NCBI GenBank assembly: GCA_903913355.1
Contig: CAIWKU010000215.1
Span: forward strand, 1 to 7,834
Length of the DNA: 7,834 nucleotides
Direction of reading: 5' to 3'
Origin: an uncultured Bacteroidota bacterium
GTDB lineage: Bacteria; Bacteroidota; Bacteroidia; Chitinophagales; Chitinophagaceae
Numbering within the stretch: the stretch's first letter is position 1; every line of letters starts with the position of its first letter. This document shows positions 1 to 6,088 of this stretch, piece after piece. A program made the translations under genes and the position numbers. The notes below the pieces were generated by a model, which had not been told where the DNA came from, did not search any database, and saw only the letters and a list, made by a program, of their open reading frames with translations.

Positions 1-116
1 ATGATATCTATAAAACGCCTACATTTTATTTACTGGATCAGGACAAGCATATTATAGCCAAACAGCTTAGTATGGAACAGTTTGATGAGATTATGAAATT
101 GAAGATGAAAAAATAA
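1..116 (+). CDS. C-terminal end of a thioredoxin-fold (AhpC/TSA-like) protein, partial
   Basis: Only the last 37 codons are visible; complete codons begin at position 3 and the TAA stop is at 114-116. The fragment contains TPTFYLLDQDKHIIAK, which matches the end of a thioredoxin fold: a Thr-Pro pair (the conserved cis-proline next to the active site), then a beta strand and a turn. In Bacteroidota this ending is common in periplasmic thiol-disulfide oxidoreductases of the AhpC/TSA-Redoxin type, often with an N-terminal DUF5106 domain. The CxxC active site would lie upstream, outside the window, so activity cannot be judged. The gene converges on metF and ends 27 bases before a strong hairpin terminator. 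The fold assignment is fairly safe; the exact subfamily is inference. Confidence 0.72.
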   Translation, partial: DIYKTPTFYLLDQDKHIIAKQLSMEQFDEIMKLKMKK

Positions 117-142
117 AAATCATCATTGTTATTAATTAAACA

Positions 143-183
143 AAACAAACAGCCCGGGGTTTTAAAGCCCGGGCTGTTTGTTT
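143..183. terminator. Bidirectional intrinsic terminator between the thioredoxin-fold gene and metF
   Basis: A perfect 16-bp inverted repeat has arms at 143-158 and 168-183 and a 9-nt loop. The inner half is GC-rich (AGCCCGGG against CCCGGGCT) and the outer half is A-rich on the left and T-rich on the right, so transcripts from either strand end in a U-rich tail. It lies 27 bases past one stop codon and 21 bases past the other, exactly in the gap between the convergent genes. Confidence 0.92.
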
Positions 184-203
184 ATTATAATAAACGGTCG
201 CAA

Positions 204-1157
204 TTACATTACCTGTTTTACCACATTCCAGATTACTTTGGGCTTACCCAAAGTATAATAATGTAATACCGGCACCCCTGCATTTTTGAGTTCTTTACTT
301 TGCTGAACCAGCCATTCTGTGCCTACCTGCTCGCATTCCTGGTCCGTTTTGCATTTCATTATGGCATTTGACAGATCAGTGGGTATATCTACATGAAATA
401 TTCTTGGAAGAACTGATAATTGTTTTTTATTGGTAATGGGTTTTAATCCGGGAATAATCGGCACATTGATCCCAATTTCTTTACATGCTTTTGCGAAATC
501 AAAAAATTTCTGATTATCGAAAAACATTTGTGTCATAATATATTCAGCACCTGCATCTACTTTTTGCTTTAGTTTTTGCAGATCGATCTCCAGATTGGGC
601 GCTTCAAAATGTTTTTCAGGGTATCCCGCTACACCCGAACAGAAATTGGTTTTCCCGCCGCTTTTAATATCCTCATCCAGGTAAATACCATGATTCATAT
701 TGGTTACCTGTTGCAGAAGATCTATGGCATAATGATTGCCGTTTTTCTCGGGTTCAAAAGCAGTTTCGTTCTTAGGAGCATCGCCACGTAAAACCAATAC
801 ATTATCAATGCCTAAAAAATCCAGGTCAATCAGCGCATCTTCGGTTTCTCTTTTAGTAAACCCGCCACAGATAATATGCGGAACGGCATCTACCCGGTAA
901 TGGTTCATGATAGCTGCACAAATACCAACAGTCCCCGGACGCTTGCGTACTTCAATCTTCTCAAAAGTACCATCCACTTTTTTCTTGAACATCGTTTCAC
1001 TGCGGTGGTAGGTAACATTGATCCAGGAAGGAGAAAACTCCATTAATGGGTCAAGATGATCATATAAAGTAGTGATCGTTTTGCCTTTTAAGGGAGGTAA
1101 AACTTCAAAAGAAACCAGGGTTCTCTCTGCTTTTTGTATATGTTCTGTAATCTTCAT
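204..1157 (-). CDS. metF: 5,10-methylenetetrahydrofolate reductase
   Basis: MetF is a cytosolic FAD enzyme that reduces 5,10-methylene-tetrahydrofolate to 5-methyl-tetrahydrofolate, the methyl donor for methionine synthase. The 317-residue product has the family signatures in order: FEVLPP at 17-22 with the catalytic-type Glu18, NVTYH at 47-51, LRGD at 123-126, GYPEKH at 178-183, the long KVDAGAEYIMTQ/FFD segment at 199-214, IPGLKP at 235-240 and HYYTLGK at 299-305. Its length fits bacterial single-domain MetF (E. coli 296), with no regulatory domain. I chose ATG 1157 because MKITEHIQKAERTLVSFE is the normal MetF beginning. The frame stays open upstream to 1262, but those residues look like translated leader. 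It diverges from lptB and ends at the shared terminator. No SAM or cobalamin riboswitch is recognisable in its leader. Confidence 0.96.
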   Translation of the reverse strand: MKITEHIQKAERTLVSFEVLPPLKGKTITTLYDHLDPLMEFSPSWINVTYHRSETMFKKKVDGTFEKIEVRKRPGTVGICAAIMNHYRVDAVPHIICGGFTKRETEDALIDLDFLGIDNVLVLRGDAPKNETAFEPEKNGNHYAIDLLQQVTNMNHGIYLDEDIKSGGKTNFCSGVAGYPEKHFEAPNLEIDLQKLKQKVDAGAEYIMTQMFFDNQKFFDFAKACKEIGINVPIIPGLKPITNKKQLSVLPRIFHVDIPTDLSNAIMKCKTDQECEQVGTEWLVQQSKELKNAGVPVLHYYTLGKPKVIWNVVKQVM

Positions 1158-1232
1158 GTAAAAATTGCTGATTTTTAAGGTTACTGATAACCTGCAGTGT
1201 CTATCTAAAAAATCAGGTAGATAATAACCGCA

Positions 1233-1253
1233 AACCAATTTGGTTCCACCAAA
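1233..1253. repeat. Two overlapping inverted repeats at the start of the metF leader
   Basis: On the + strand AACCAA (1233-1238) and TTGGTT (1240-1245) are perfect inverted arms around one base. TTTGGT (1239-1244) also pairs perfectly with ACCAAA (1248-1253) across a 3-nt loop. The TTGGT block at 1240-1244 belongs to both, so the two hairpins exclude each other. The site overlaps the predicted metF transcription start, so it could be an operator or an RNA switch; neither is shown. Confidence 0.45.
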
Positions 1254-1258
1254 CGGCT

Positions 1259-1266
1259 GCAATATA
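1259..1266 (-). promoter_or_regulatory. Candidate metF promoter -7 element
   Basis: On the - strand this reads TATATTGC, close to the Bacteroidota -7 consensus TAnnTTTG. Transcription would start near 1252, giving a 5' leader of about 95 nt before ATG 1157. A -33 TTG lies upstream on the - strand, but the spacing is about 23 nt, longer than ideal. This is inference from consensus only. Confidence 0.4.
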
Positions 1267-1336
1267 CATAGAACTGATGTTTAGAAAAACAAGTGTTAAG
1301 ATGCCACGCGTTTTCATTTATCGGGAACATTAATAG

Positions 1337-1344
1337 TATTTTTG
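1337..1344 (+). promoter_or_regulatory. lptB promoter -7 element
   Basis: TATTTTTG matches the Bacteroidota -7 consensus TAnnTTTG exactly. It is followed by CCGAA, and the same TTTTGCCGAA core occurs before the downstream GH3 gene. The distance to TTG 1360 is short, implying a leader of roughly 10 nt. No clear -33 TTG is present at the usual spacing. Confidence 0.6.
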
Positions 1345-1359
1345 CCGAAACTTAGCCAT

Positions 1360-2136
1360 TTGAGTATTACCATATATACCAAAGACCTGATCAAAAGCTA
1401 CAAGGGCAGAACCGTTGTAAGCGAGGTATCTATCAATGTAAAGCAGGGAGAGATCGTAGGTTTGTTGGGCCCGAACGGAGCCGGTAAAACCACCACTTTT
1501 TATATGGTAGTTGGTCTGATTAAACCCGATAACGGAACGGTGTATCTCAATGAACATGATATAACCCGTCTACCCATGTACAAAAGGGCACAAATGGGTA
1601 TTGGCTATCTGCCACAGGAAGCCAGCGTATTCAGGAAACTGAGTGTGGAAGACAATATCCTTGCGGTGCTGGAAATGACCAAGCTTACCAAACAGGAACG
1701 TCAATATAAACTGGATTCATTGCTTGATGAATTTAACCTGCACCATGTTCGTAAAAACAATGGAGATAGCCTGAGTGGGGGAGAAAGAAGGAGGACAGAA
1801 ATTGCCCGCGCTTTAGCGGTTGACCCAAAATTTATCTTATTGGATGAACCGTTTGCCGGTGTTGACCCTATTGCGGTAGAAGATATACAATCGGTAGTAG
1901 CCAGGTTGAAATTCAAAAATATCGGGATTCTTATTACCGATCACAATGTAAACGAGACCCTGTCTATCTGCGATCGTGCTTACCTGTTAATTGAGGGAAA
2001 AATCTTTAAACATGGAACAGCGGAAGAACTGGCAGAGGATGCACAGGTAAGAAGACTGTATCTCGGCACCAATTTTGAACTCAAAAGAAAGGATTGGATT
2101 ATTGAAATGGGGAAAGATGGCCCTTCTGGTCTGTAA
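1360..2136 (+). CDS. lptB: LPS export ABC transporter ATP-binding protein LptB (TTG start)
   Basis: LptB is the cytoplasmic ATPase that, with LptF/LptG, extracts lipopolysaccharide from the inner membrane and drives it along the Lpt bridge. In a 258-residue product (numbered from TTG 1360) the Walker [10 protein letters not shown] is at 37-45, the signature LSGGERRR at 138-145, and Walker B with [11 protein letters not shown] around 158-171. The H-loop [10 protein letters not shown] has its His at 195. FAGVDPI and ITDHNV are LptB hallmarks that set it apart from related branched-chain amino-acid ATPases. The frame has no ATG before the Walker A motif. TTG 1342 lies inside the -7 box, so TTG 1360 ([20 protein letters not shown]) is the best start. 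The C-terminal tail runs about 17 residues beyond E. coli LptB (241). lptF, lptG, lptA and lptC are not in this window. Confidence 0.94.
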   Translation: MSITIYTKDLIKSYKGRTVVSEVSINVKQGEIVGLLGPNGAGKTTTFYMVVGLIKPDNGTVYLNEHDITRLPMYKRAQMGIGYLPQEASVFRKLSVEDNILAVLEMTKLTKQERQYKLDSLLDEFNLHHVRKNNGDSLSGGERRRTEIARALAVDPKFILLDEPFAGVDPIAVEDIQSVVARLKFKNIGILITDHNVNETLSICDRAYLLIEGKIFKHGTAEELAEDAQVRRLYLGTNFELKRKDWIIEMGKDGPSGL

Positions 2137-2154
2137 TTAGCCCTAATTACCCAG
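2126..2154. repeat. Palindrome covering the lptB stop codon
   Basis: GTAATTAG (2133-2140) and CTAATTAC (2143-2150) are perfect arms around a CC loop. Outside them CTGG (2126-2129) pairs with CCAG (2151-2154) across a 3-nt left-hand bulge, giving 12 bp of stem in total. The lptB TAA (2134-2136) lies inside the left arm. No T-run follows, so a classical terminator is unlikely. It could be an operator for the GH3 gene or a protective 3' RNA structure. Confidence 0.55.
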
Positions 2155-2194
2155 GTTTGACCTAAGGGGTTTCGGTATTATCAATTGCATTGCT

Positions 2195-2201
2195 TATTTT
2201 G
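2195..2201 (+). promoter_or_regulatory. Candidate GH3 gene promoter -7 element
   Basis: TATTTTG is one base shorter than the TAnnTTTG consensus and is followed by CCGAA. The 10-bp core TTTTGCCGAA is identical to the one before lptB, and the start ATG follows 8 bases after it. A TTTC at 2171-2174 could be a weak -33 element. Confidence 0.45.
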
Positions 2202-2214
2202 CCGAAGAACCTCA

Positions 2215-3723
2215 ATGAAACTACTTAGTCCAACAATATCAAGGTTGGCCAGATTCAGGAACTGGCATATTGATCAATGGATAAACAATCCTATTGATAC
2301 ACAACGGGAGGTATTACAAGACCTGGTAACCCATGGACAGTATACCGAATTCGGCCGTAAATACGGGTTTGATGACCTTTTCAACATCAGAAAATTCAAA
2401 GAAAAAGTACCTATTCACGAGTATGAGGATCTAAAGCCCTATATCGACAGACTGATGCTGGGCGAAGAAAATATGCTCTGGAATACACCGGTTAACTGGT
2501 TTGCCAAGAGCAGCGGTACTACGAATGATAAAAGTAAATTTATACCGATAACCGAGTCCAGTCTGGAAGACTGTCATTTTCAGGGCGCCAAAGATGTTTT
2601 GACCCTTTTTTATAATTATAAAACGGAAAGTGATCTGTTAACCGGAAAGGGATTGGTAATTGGCGGTAGTCACCAGATCAATAAGCTGAATGAAGATGTA
2701 CAATATGGAGACCTGAGTGCGGTATTATTACAAAATACGCCCATTTGGGCCAACTGGATACGCACGCCTGAATTATCGATTGCCCTGATGGATGAATGGG
2801 AAAGCAAGATTGAAATGCTGGCAGCATCCACGATCGAGGAAGATGTAAGTTCCATTGCCGGGGTACCCACATGGACAATGGTACTAATCAAAAGAATCCT
2901 GGAAATTACGGGTAAATCAACGCTGAAAGAAGTTTGGCCAAACCTCGAACTATATATTCATGGCGGAGTTTCATTCGCGCCTTACAGAGAGCAGTTTAAA
3001 AAACTGATTGGAGAGAGATGTACTTATCTTGAAATGTATAATGCCAGTGAAGGTTTTTTTGCAGCGCAGGATAATCCGGAGGTAGAAGGCATGCTCCTGT
3101 TTTTAAACCATGGTATTTTTTATGAGTTTATGCCGGTAGAAGAATATGGCAAAGCTGATCCGGTAACAATTGGGTTAAAAGATGTTGAAATAGGCAAAAA
3201 TTATGCATTGGTGATTAGTACAAACGGCGGATTATGGCGCTATCTCGTAGGCGATACAGTGCAGTTTACAACCCGCTATCCATTCAGAATTAAAGTAAGC
3301 GGACGGTTAAAACAATATATCAATGCTTTTGGGGAAGAACTGATATCTGATAATGCAGATAAAGCCATTTATATCGCCTCTCAAAAAACAGGAATGGTGG
3401 TTAACGATTATACAGCAGCGCCTGTTTATTTTAATGATAAAGCGAATGGGGCACACGAATGGTTGATAGAATTTGACAACTCCCATATCAATATCGACCA
3501 GTTTGCCTATGAACTGGATTGTGCTTTAAAATCACTCAACAGCGATTATGAAGCCAAGCGATACAAGGATATAGCGCTGAGTATGCCAAAATTAAAAGCA
3601 TTACCCAAAGGCGTTTTTCATGATTGGCTCAAAAGCAAAGGGAAATTGGGTGGTCAGCATAAAATACCCCGATTGTCAAATAACCGGATATACATTGAGG
3701 AGATCCTCTCTTTTTTGCCTTAA
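2215..3723 (+). CDS. GH3-family acyl-adenylating protein (bacterial GH3 auxin-responsive promoter family)
   Basis: GH3 proteins belong to the ANL superfamily of adenylate-forming enzymes. Plant members activate jasmonate, auxin or benzoates with ATP and join them to amino acids; the substrates of bacterial members are unknown to me. The 502-residue protein shows all three nucleotide-binding motifs: KSSGTTNDKSK at 98-108 (phosphate loop), YNASEG at 275-280, and RYLVGD at 342-347, followed by GRLKQYINAFGEEL at 363-376 at the hinge to the C-terminal lid. There is no signal peptide or membrane segment, so it is probably cytosolic. The length fits the family. ATG 2215 is chosen over TTG 2185 because the promoter-like box lies between them. 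It follows lptB by 78 bases with a matching promoter core, hinting at an envelope-lipid role, which is inference. It converges on the downstream membrane-protein gene. Confidence 0.9.
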   Translation: MKLLSPTISRLARFRNWHIDQWINNPIDTQREVLQDLVTHGQYTEFGRKYGFDDLFNIRKFKEKVPIHEYEDLKPYIDRLMLGEENMLWNTPVNWFAKSSGTTNDKSKFIPITESSLEDCHFQGAKDVLTLFYNYKTESDLLTGKGLVIGGSHQINKLNEDVQYGDLSAVLLQNTPIWANWIRTPELSIALMDEWESKIEMLAASTIEEDVSSIAGVPTWTMVLIKRILEITGKSTLKEVWPNLELYIHGGVSFAPYREQFKKLIGERCTYLEMYNASEGFFAAQDNPEVEGMLLFLNHGIFYEFMPVEEYGKADPVTIGLKDVEIGKNYALVISTNGGLWRYLVGDTVQFTTRYPFRIKVSGRLKQYINAFGEELISDNADKAIYIASQKTGMVVNDYTAAPVYFNDKANGAHEWLIEFDNSHINIDQFAYELDCALKSLNSDYEAKRYKDIALSMPKLKALPKGVFHDWLKSKGKLGGQHKIPRLSNNRIYIEEILSFLP

Positions 3724-3730
3724 TCATTTA

Positions 3731-3764
3731 GATAATCACACATAAAATGTTCTACGCGATTATC
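3731..3764. repeat. Inverted repeat in the convergent GH3 / membrane-protein gap
   Basis: GATAATC (3731-3737) and GATTATC (3758-3764) form a perfect 7-bp inverted repeat with a 20-nt loop. The right arm overlaps the stop codon of the - strand gene. It is AT-rich and lacks T-tracts, so as a terminator it would be weak. Nothing better is visible in this 36-bp gap. Confidence 0.3.
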
Positions 3765-5031
3765 CCAAAGTTTTGCTACTCTGTTTTGATTGAAAGAAAT
3801 AAGCCACACCCAAAAGGCTTACAAAAGAACTCGTATAGAACAGGTAGAGATAAGGCACATCAATCAATGAATAAAAAACGACCAGGGTAATTTTGAGTGA
3901 AGAAAGCATGATACCTGTTTGGGTAAAGAGGTATTTTTTTTGCTGACCCAACACAATGAATAAATAGGCCATAGGAATGATAAAAGAAAGACTGATCAAC
4001 AGATAATGAAGCAAGGCAATTCTGCCGGGTCCAAAAAACTTAGCCCAGCCCAGACTTTCCATAAATACATGTGCGGCATCATGCCAAACCCTTGCTGCGA
4101 AAGCGATGTATTCAGAAGGGAGCATAAAAAGATTTCTAAAAACATGCCAGCCAAAGGGGATTAATACCAGCAATACAAAGCAAGCGATTCCCGCTATGAT
4201 AAATTGAATAAGCCGTTTCCAATCTCTCAGGTAAATAAAATACACAACCATTACCGGTAACCATCCAATCAATGCATACCTGCTGAGAACACAAAACGAA
4301 GCAGCAATGCCAATTAGCCAGGCTTTACGGGTAGCAAGCGCATACACCAGGAATGCATAATACAGAATTACGATCCCTTCTTCTGTATAAGGTATCAGCC
4401 CTGATTTTTCATTGGTAAAAATCCACCAGAAAAGCAAAAAGCAAGATAACAGAAGCGGAAAAGCCTGTTTTTGTAAGGGGTGAACCTTCCATAAAAAAAT
4501 ACAGAATACAATGAAGAAGGATAGAATGGTTAGCCAGCGGATATCTATGTGTAACCATTCCGGCAAACAAAAAGGCAACCACATAGCCGGAAGATAGATA
4601 GGAGTAATCCCTCCCCATATTTCTGGTATCGGATCATAAATGCTTGACCAGTTGCCAATAAGGGCCCGATGGCACATCGTTTGAATAATGGGCAACATAT
4701 CCGCATCCTTATAATTCAATGGGGAATCTTCCATCCATTTAATTCCAAAATAACACATGGCAATTAAAACAATTCCCATTACCAGCCATCGGTAACGATA
4801 AATGGGTTGATAGAATAAGGAAGGAATAGCATGATATTTCGGATGGGCGGAAGCAATAGGTTTTGATGGATGTAACCACAGCAGACCCACGCCAATGGCG
4901 ATGCCTGCAAATGTATAGAGTACACTGATTGTTCTGGCAAACGAAGGCAGGTACAGTAGATAGGTGACGCAAAGTGATTCGGTAACAAGCGCAAAAACAA
5001 GCAGGTTTTTTATTTGTGCAGATAGTTTCAT
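3760..5031 (-). CDS. Multipass membrane protein, probable GT-C-fold glycosyltransferase (GT87/DUF2029-like)
   Basis: The 423-residue product has roughly ten hydrophobic segments, for example near 10-30, 35-53, 82-100, 165-181, 190-205, 220-233, 255-267, 275-293, 340-362 and 380-410. After the third segment an external-type loop carries NYKDAD (106-111) and then IYDP (131-134) and TPIYLPAMWLPF. This resembles the acidic first-loop motif and following Y-P region of GT-C glycosyltransferases that use polyprenyl-phosphate sugars in the inner membrane. A second acidic pair, YTEEG at 215-219, precedes the next helix. The sugar, acceptor and pathway cannot be read from sequence, and no other glycan genes adjoin it. 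It starts at ATG 5031 with MKLSAQIKNLL, diverges from fabG and is transcribed alone. Another polytopic membrane family remains possible. Confidence 0.62.
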   Translation of the reverse strand: MKLSAQIKNLLVFALVTESLCVTYLLYLPSFARTISVLYTFAGIAIGVGLLWLHPSKPIASAHPKYHAIPSLFYQPIYRYRWLVMGIVLIAMCYFGIKWMEDSPLNYKDADMLPIIQTMCHRALIGNWSSIYDPIPEIWGGITPIYLPAMWLPFCLPEWLHIDIRWLTILSFFIVFCIFLWKVHPLQKQAFPLLLSCFLLFWWIFTNEKSGLIPYTEEGIVILYYAFLVYALATRKAWLIGIAASFCVLSRYALIGWLPVMVVYFIYLRDWKRLIQFIIAGIACFVLLVLIPFGWHVFRNLFMLPSEYIAFAARVWHDAAHVFMESLGWAKFFGPGRIALLHYLLISLSFIIPMAYLFIVLGQQKKYLFTQTGIMLSSLKITLVVFYSLIDVPYLYLFYTSSFVSLLGVAYFFQSKQSSKTLG

Positions 5032-5041
5032 GATGGTATTG

Positions 5042-5049
5042 CTAAAATA
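5042..5049 (-). promoter_or_regulatory. Candidate promoter -7 element of the GT-C-like gene
   Basis: On the - strand this reads TATTTTAG, one mismatch from TAnnTTTG, 10 bases before ATG 5031. No -33 TTG sits at the ideal spacing. The perfect inverted repeat at 5075-5099 lies just upstream, where a -33 element or operator would be expected. Confidence 0.35.
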
Positions 5050-5074
5050 TTTATTTTACAACAAACGAAGGTGT

Positions 5075-5099
5075 TTATCTTTTATCGAATAAAAGATAA
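5075..5099. repeat. Perfect 11-3-11 inverted repeat between divergent genes
   Basis: TTATCTTTTAT (5075-5085) and ATAAAAGATAA (5089-5099) are exact inverted arms around CGA. With one bulged T the pairing extends outward into GTG (5071-5073) and CAC (5100-5102). It lies in the 188-bp gap between the GT-C-like gene and fabG, where no terminator is needed, so an operator is more likely. The rest of the gap contains nothing recognisable except the promoters. Confidence 0.6.
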
Positions 5100-5189
5100 C
5101 ACACGCAGTTTTGATGCAGGCCTAAAATGGTATCAAAAGGCAGAGCAAGCAAAACAAATCATATTCCTTGGTTGCCAGCACAATTATTT

Positions 5190-5197
5190 TACTTTTG
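5190..5197 (+). promoter_or_regulatory. fabG promoter -7 element
   Basis: TACTTTTG fits the Bacteroidota TAnnTTTG consensus exactly. A TTG at 5168-5170 lies 19 bases upstream, the expected -33 spacing. ATG 5220 follows 22 bases downstream, giving a short leader. Confidence 0.65.
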
Positions 5198-5219
5198 CAT
5201 AGCTAACAAATACTTGTTT

Positions 5220-5975
5220 ATGAAATTACTGGAAGGAAAACTATCTATTGTAACCGGGGCTACCCGTGGAATTGGAGCCGCTATTGCTATTAAATTAGCC
5301 GAACAGGGAAGTGATATTGCATTTACCTATGTAAGTGAAAGTAGTGCCGGCAAAGCAGCCGAATTAGAAGCCCAGTTGGTAGCTTTAGGTGTAAAAGCCA
5401 AAGCCTATAGAAGCAATGCCGGGGTTTTTGAAGAGTGTGAAGTGTTTGTAAACGATGTGTTGAAAGAATTTGGAAAAATTGATATCTGTGTAAATAATGC
5501 GGGTATTTCTAAGGATAATCTTTTATTACGCATGACGGCCGATCAGTGGGATGAAGTGATGGATATTAACCTGAAAAGCGTATTTAATATGACGAAACAG
5601 GTTATTCGGCCGATGATGAAAGCCAAAGCCGGAAGTATTATCAATATGAGTTCCATCATTGGTATTCGTGGTAATGCCGGACAAAGCAGTTATGCAGCCA
5701 GTAAAGCAGGCATTATCGGATTTACCAAATCGATAGCCCTTGAACTGGGAAGTCGTAATATCCGCTGTAATGCCATTGCTCCGGGTTTTATTGAAACAGA
5801 TATGACCCATTATCTGAAAGAAGGGGAAGCCGCTACAGAATTCCTGAAAAAAATACCGTTAGGTCGTTTTGGCAAAGCAGAGGAAATTGCCAATACTACT
5901 TTATTCCTGGCCAGTGATATGAGTTCTTATATAACCGGGCAGGTATTGAGTGCCTGCGGCGGACTGAACATTTAG
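5220..5975 (+). CDS. fabG: 3-oxoacyl-[acyl-carrier-protein] reductase FabG
   Basis: FabG is the cytosolic NADPH-dependent enzyme that reduces 3-oxoacyl-ACP in the elongation cycle of fatty-acid synthesis. The 251-residue product is a classical short-chain dehydrogenase. TGATRGIG (12-19) binds the cofactor, NNAG is at 92-95, and the catalytic set is Asn117, Ser145, Tyr158 and Lys162 (YxxxK within SSYAASKAG). PGFIETDM at 188-195 is typical of FabG. The end reads SACGGLNI, whereas most relatives have V(D/N)GG there. ATG 5220 is chosen because MKLLEGKLSIVTGATRGIG is a normal FabG start and its promoter lies inside the upstream open frame that runs back to 5127. It stands alone, without acpP, fabD or fabF beside it, so a paralogous SDR role is possible, but similarity to FabG is strong throughout. 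Confidence 0.9.
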   Translation: MKLLEGKLSIVTGATRGIGAAIAIKLAEQGSDIAFTYVSESSAGKAAELEAQLVALGVKAKAYRSNAGVFEECEVFVNDVLKEFGKIDICVNNAGISKDNLLLRMTADQWDEVMDINLKSVFNMTKQVIRPMMKAKAGSIINMSSIIGIRGNAGQSSYAASKAGIIGFTKSIALELGSRNIRCNAIAPGFIETDMTHYLKEGEAATEFLKKIPLGRFGKAEEIANTTLFLASDMSSYITGQVLSACGGLNI

Positions 5976-5988
5976 ATCTGTTTTGAAA

Positions 5989-6005
5989 GTCACAAAATCT
6001 GTGAC
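5989..6005. repeat. GTCACA-N5-TGTGAC inverted repeat after fabG
   Basis: Perfect 6-bp arms at 5989-5994 and 6000-6005 flank a 5-nt spacer, beginning 13 bases after the fabG stop and about 84 bases before the small secreted protein gene. No T-run follows directly (the first is near 6025), so it would be a poor terminator. Its symmetry and size suit a dimeric regulator site. Confidence 0.4.
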
Positions 6006-6072
6006 AATTCAGCATACAGTTAATCTTTTTGTTAAACCAGTTCAAGAGCTTCAACTGTATTGCAGTTCCTAT

Positions 6073-6080
6073 TATTTTCG
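6073..6080 (+). promoter_or_regulatory. Candidate -7 element for the small secreted protein gene
   Basis: TATTTTCG differs from TAnnTTTG at one position and lies 8 bases before ATG 6089, so the transcript would be nearly leaderless, as proposed for lptB. No good -33 element is visible. Confidence 0.3.
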
Positions 6081-6088
6081 CGCAATCT

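Noticed and set aside
1158..1258. SAM-I, SAM-II, THF or cobalamin riboswitch upstream of metF
   Set aside because: None of the conserved core sequences of these classes can be seen, and the leader is short.
1158..1262. N-terminal extension of metF to 1262
   Set aside because: The extra 35 residues resemble no MetF start, and the region contains the likely leader and promoter; ATG 1157 gives the normal N-terminus.
1330..1557. Short - strand frame across the lptB start
   Set aside because: It is antisense to the conserved Walker A region of lptB and carries no motif.
5127..5219. N-terminal extension of fabG from 5127
   Set aside because: The -7 box TACTTTTG and its -33 TTG fall inside it, and the family start is at 5220.
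5989..6005. Standard CRP binding site
   Set aside because: The half-sites are in the opposite order from TGTGA-N6-TCACA and the spacing differs, so I list only an inverted repeat.
6029..6088. TTG start giving 20 more residues on the small secreted protein
   Set aside because: It would bury the signal peptide and begins with TTG; ATG 6089 fits better.
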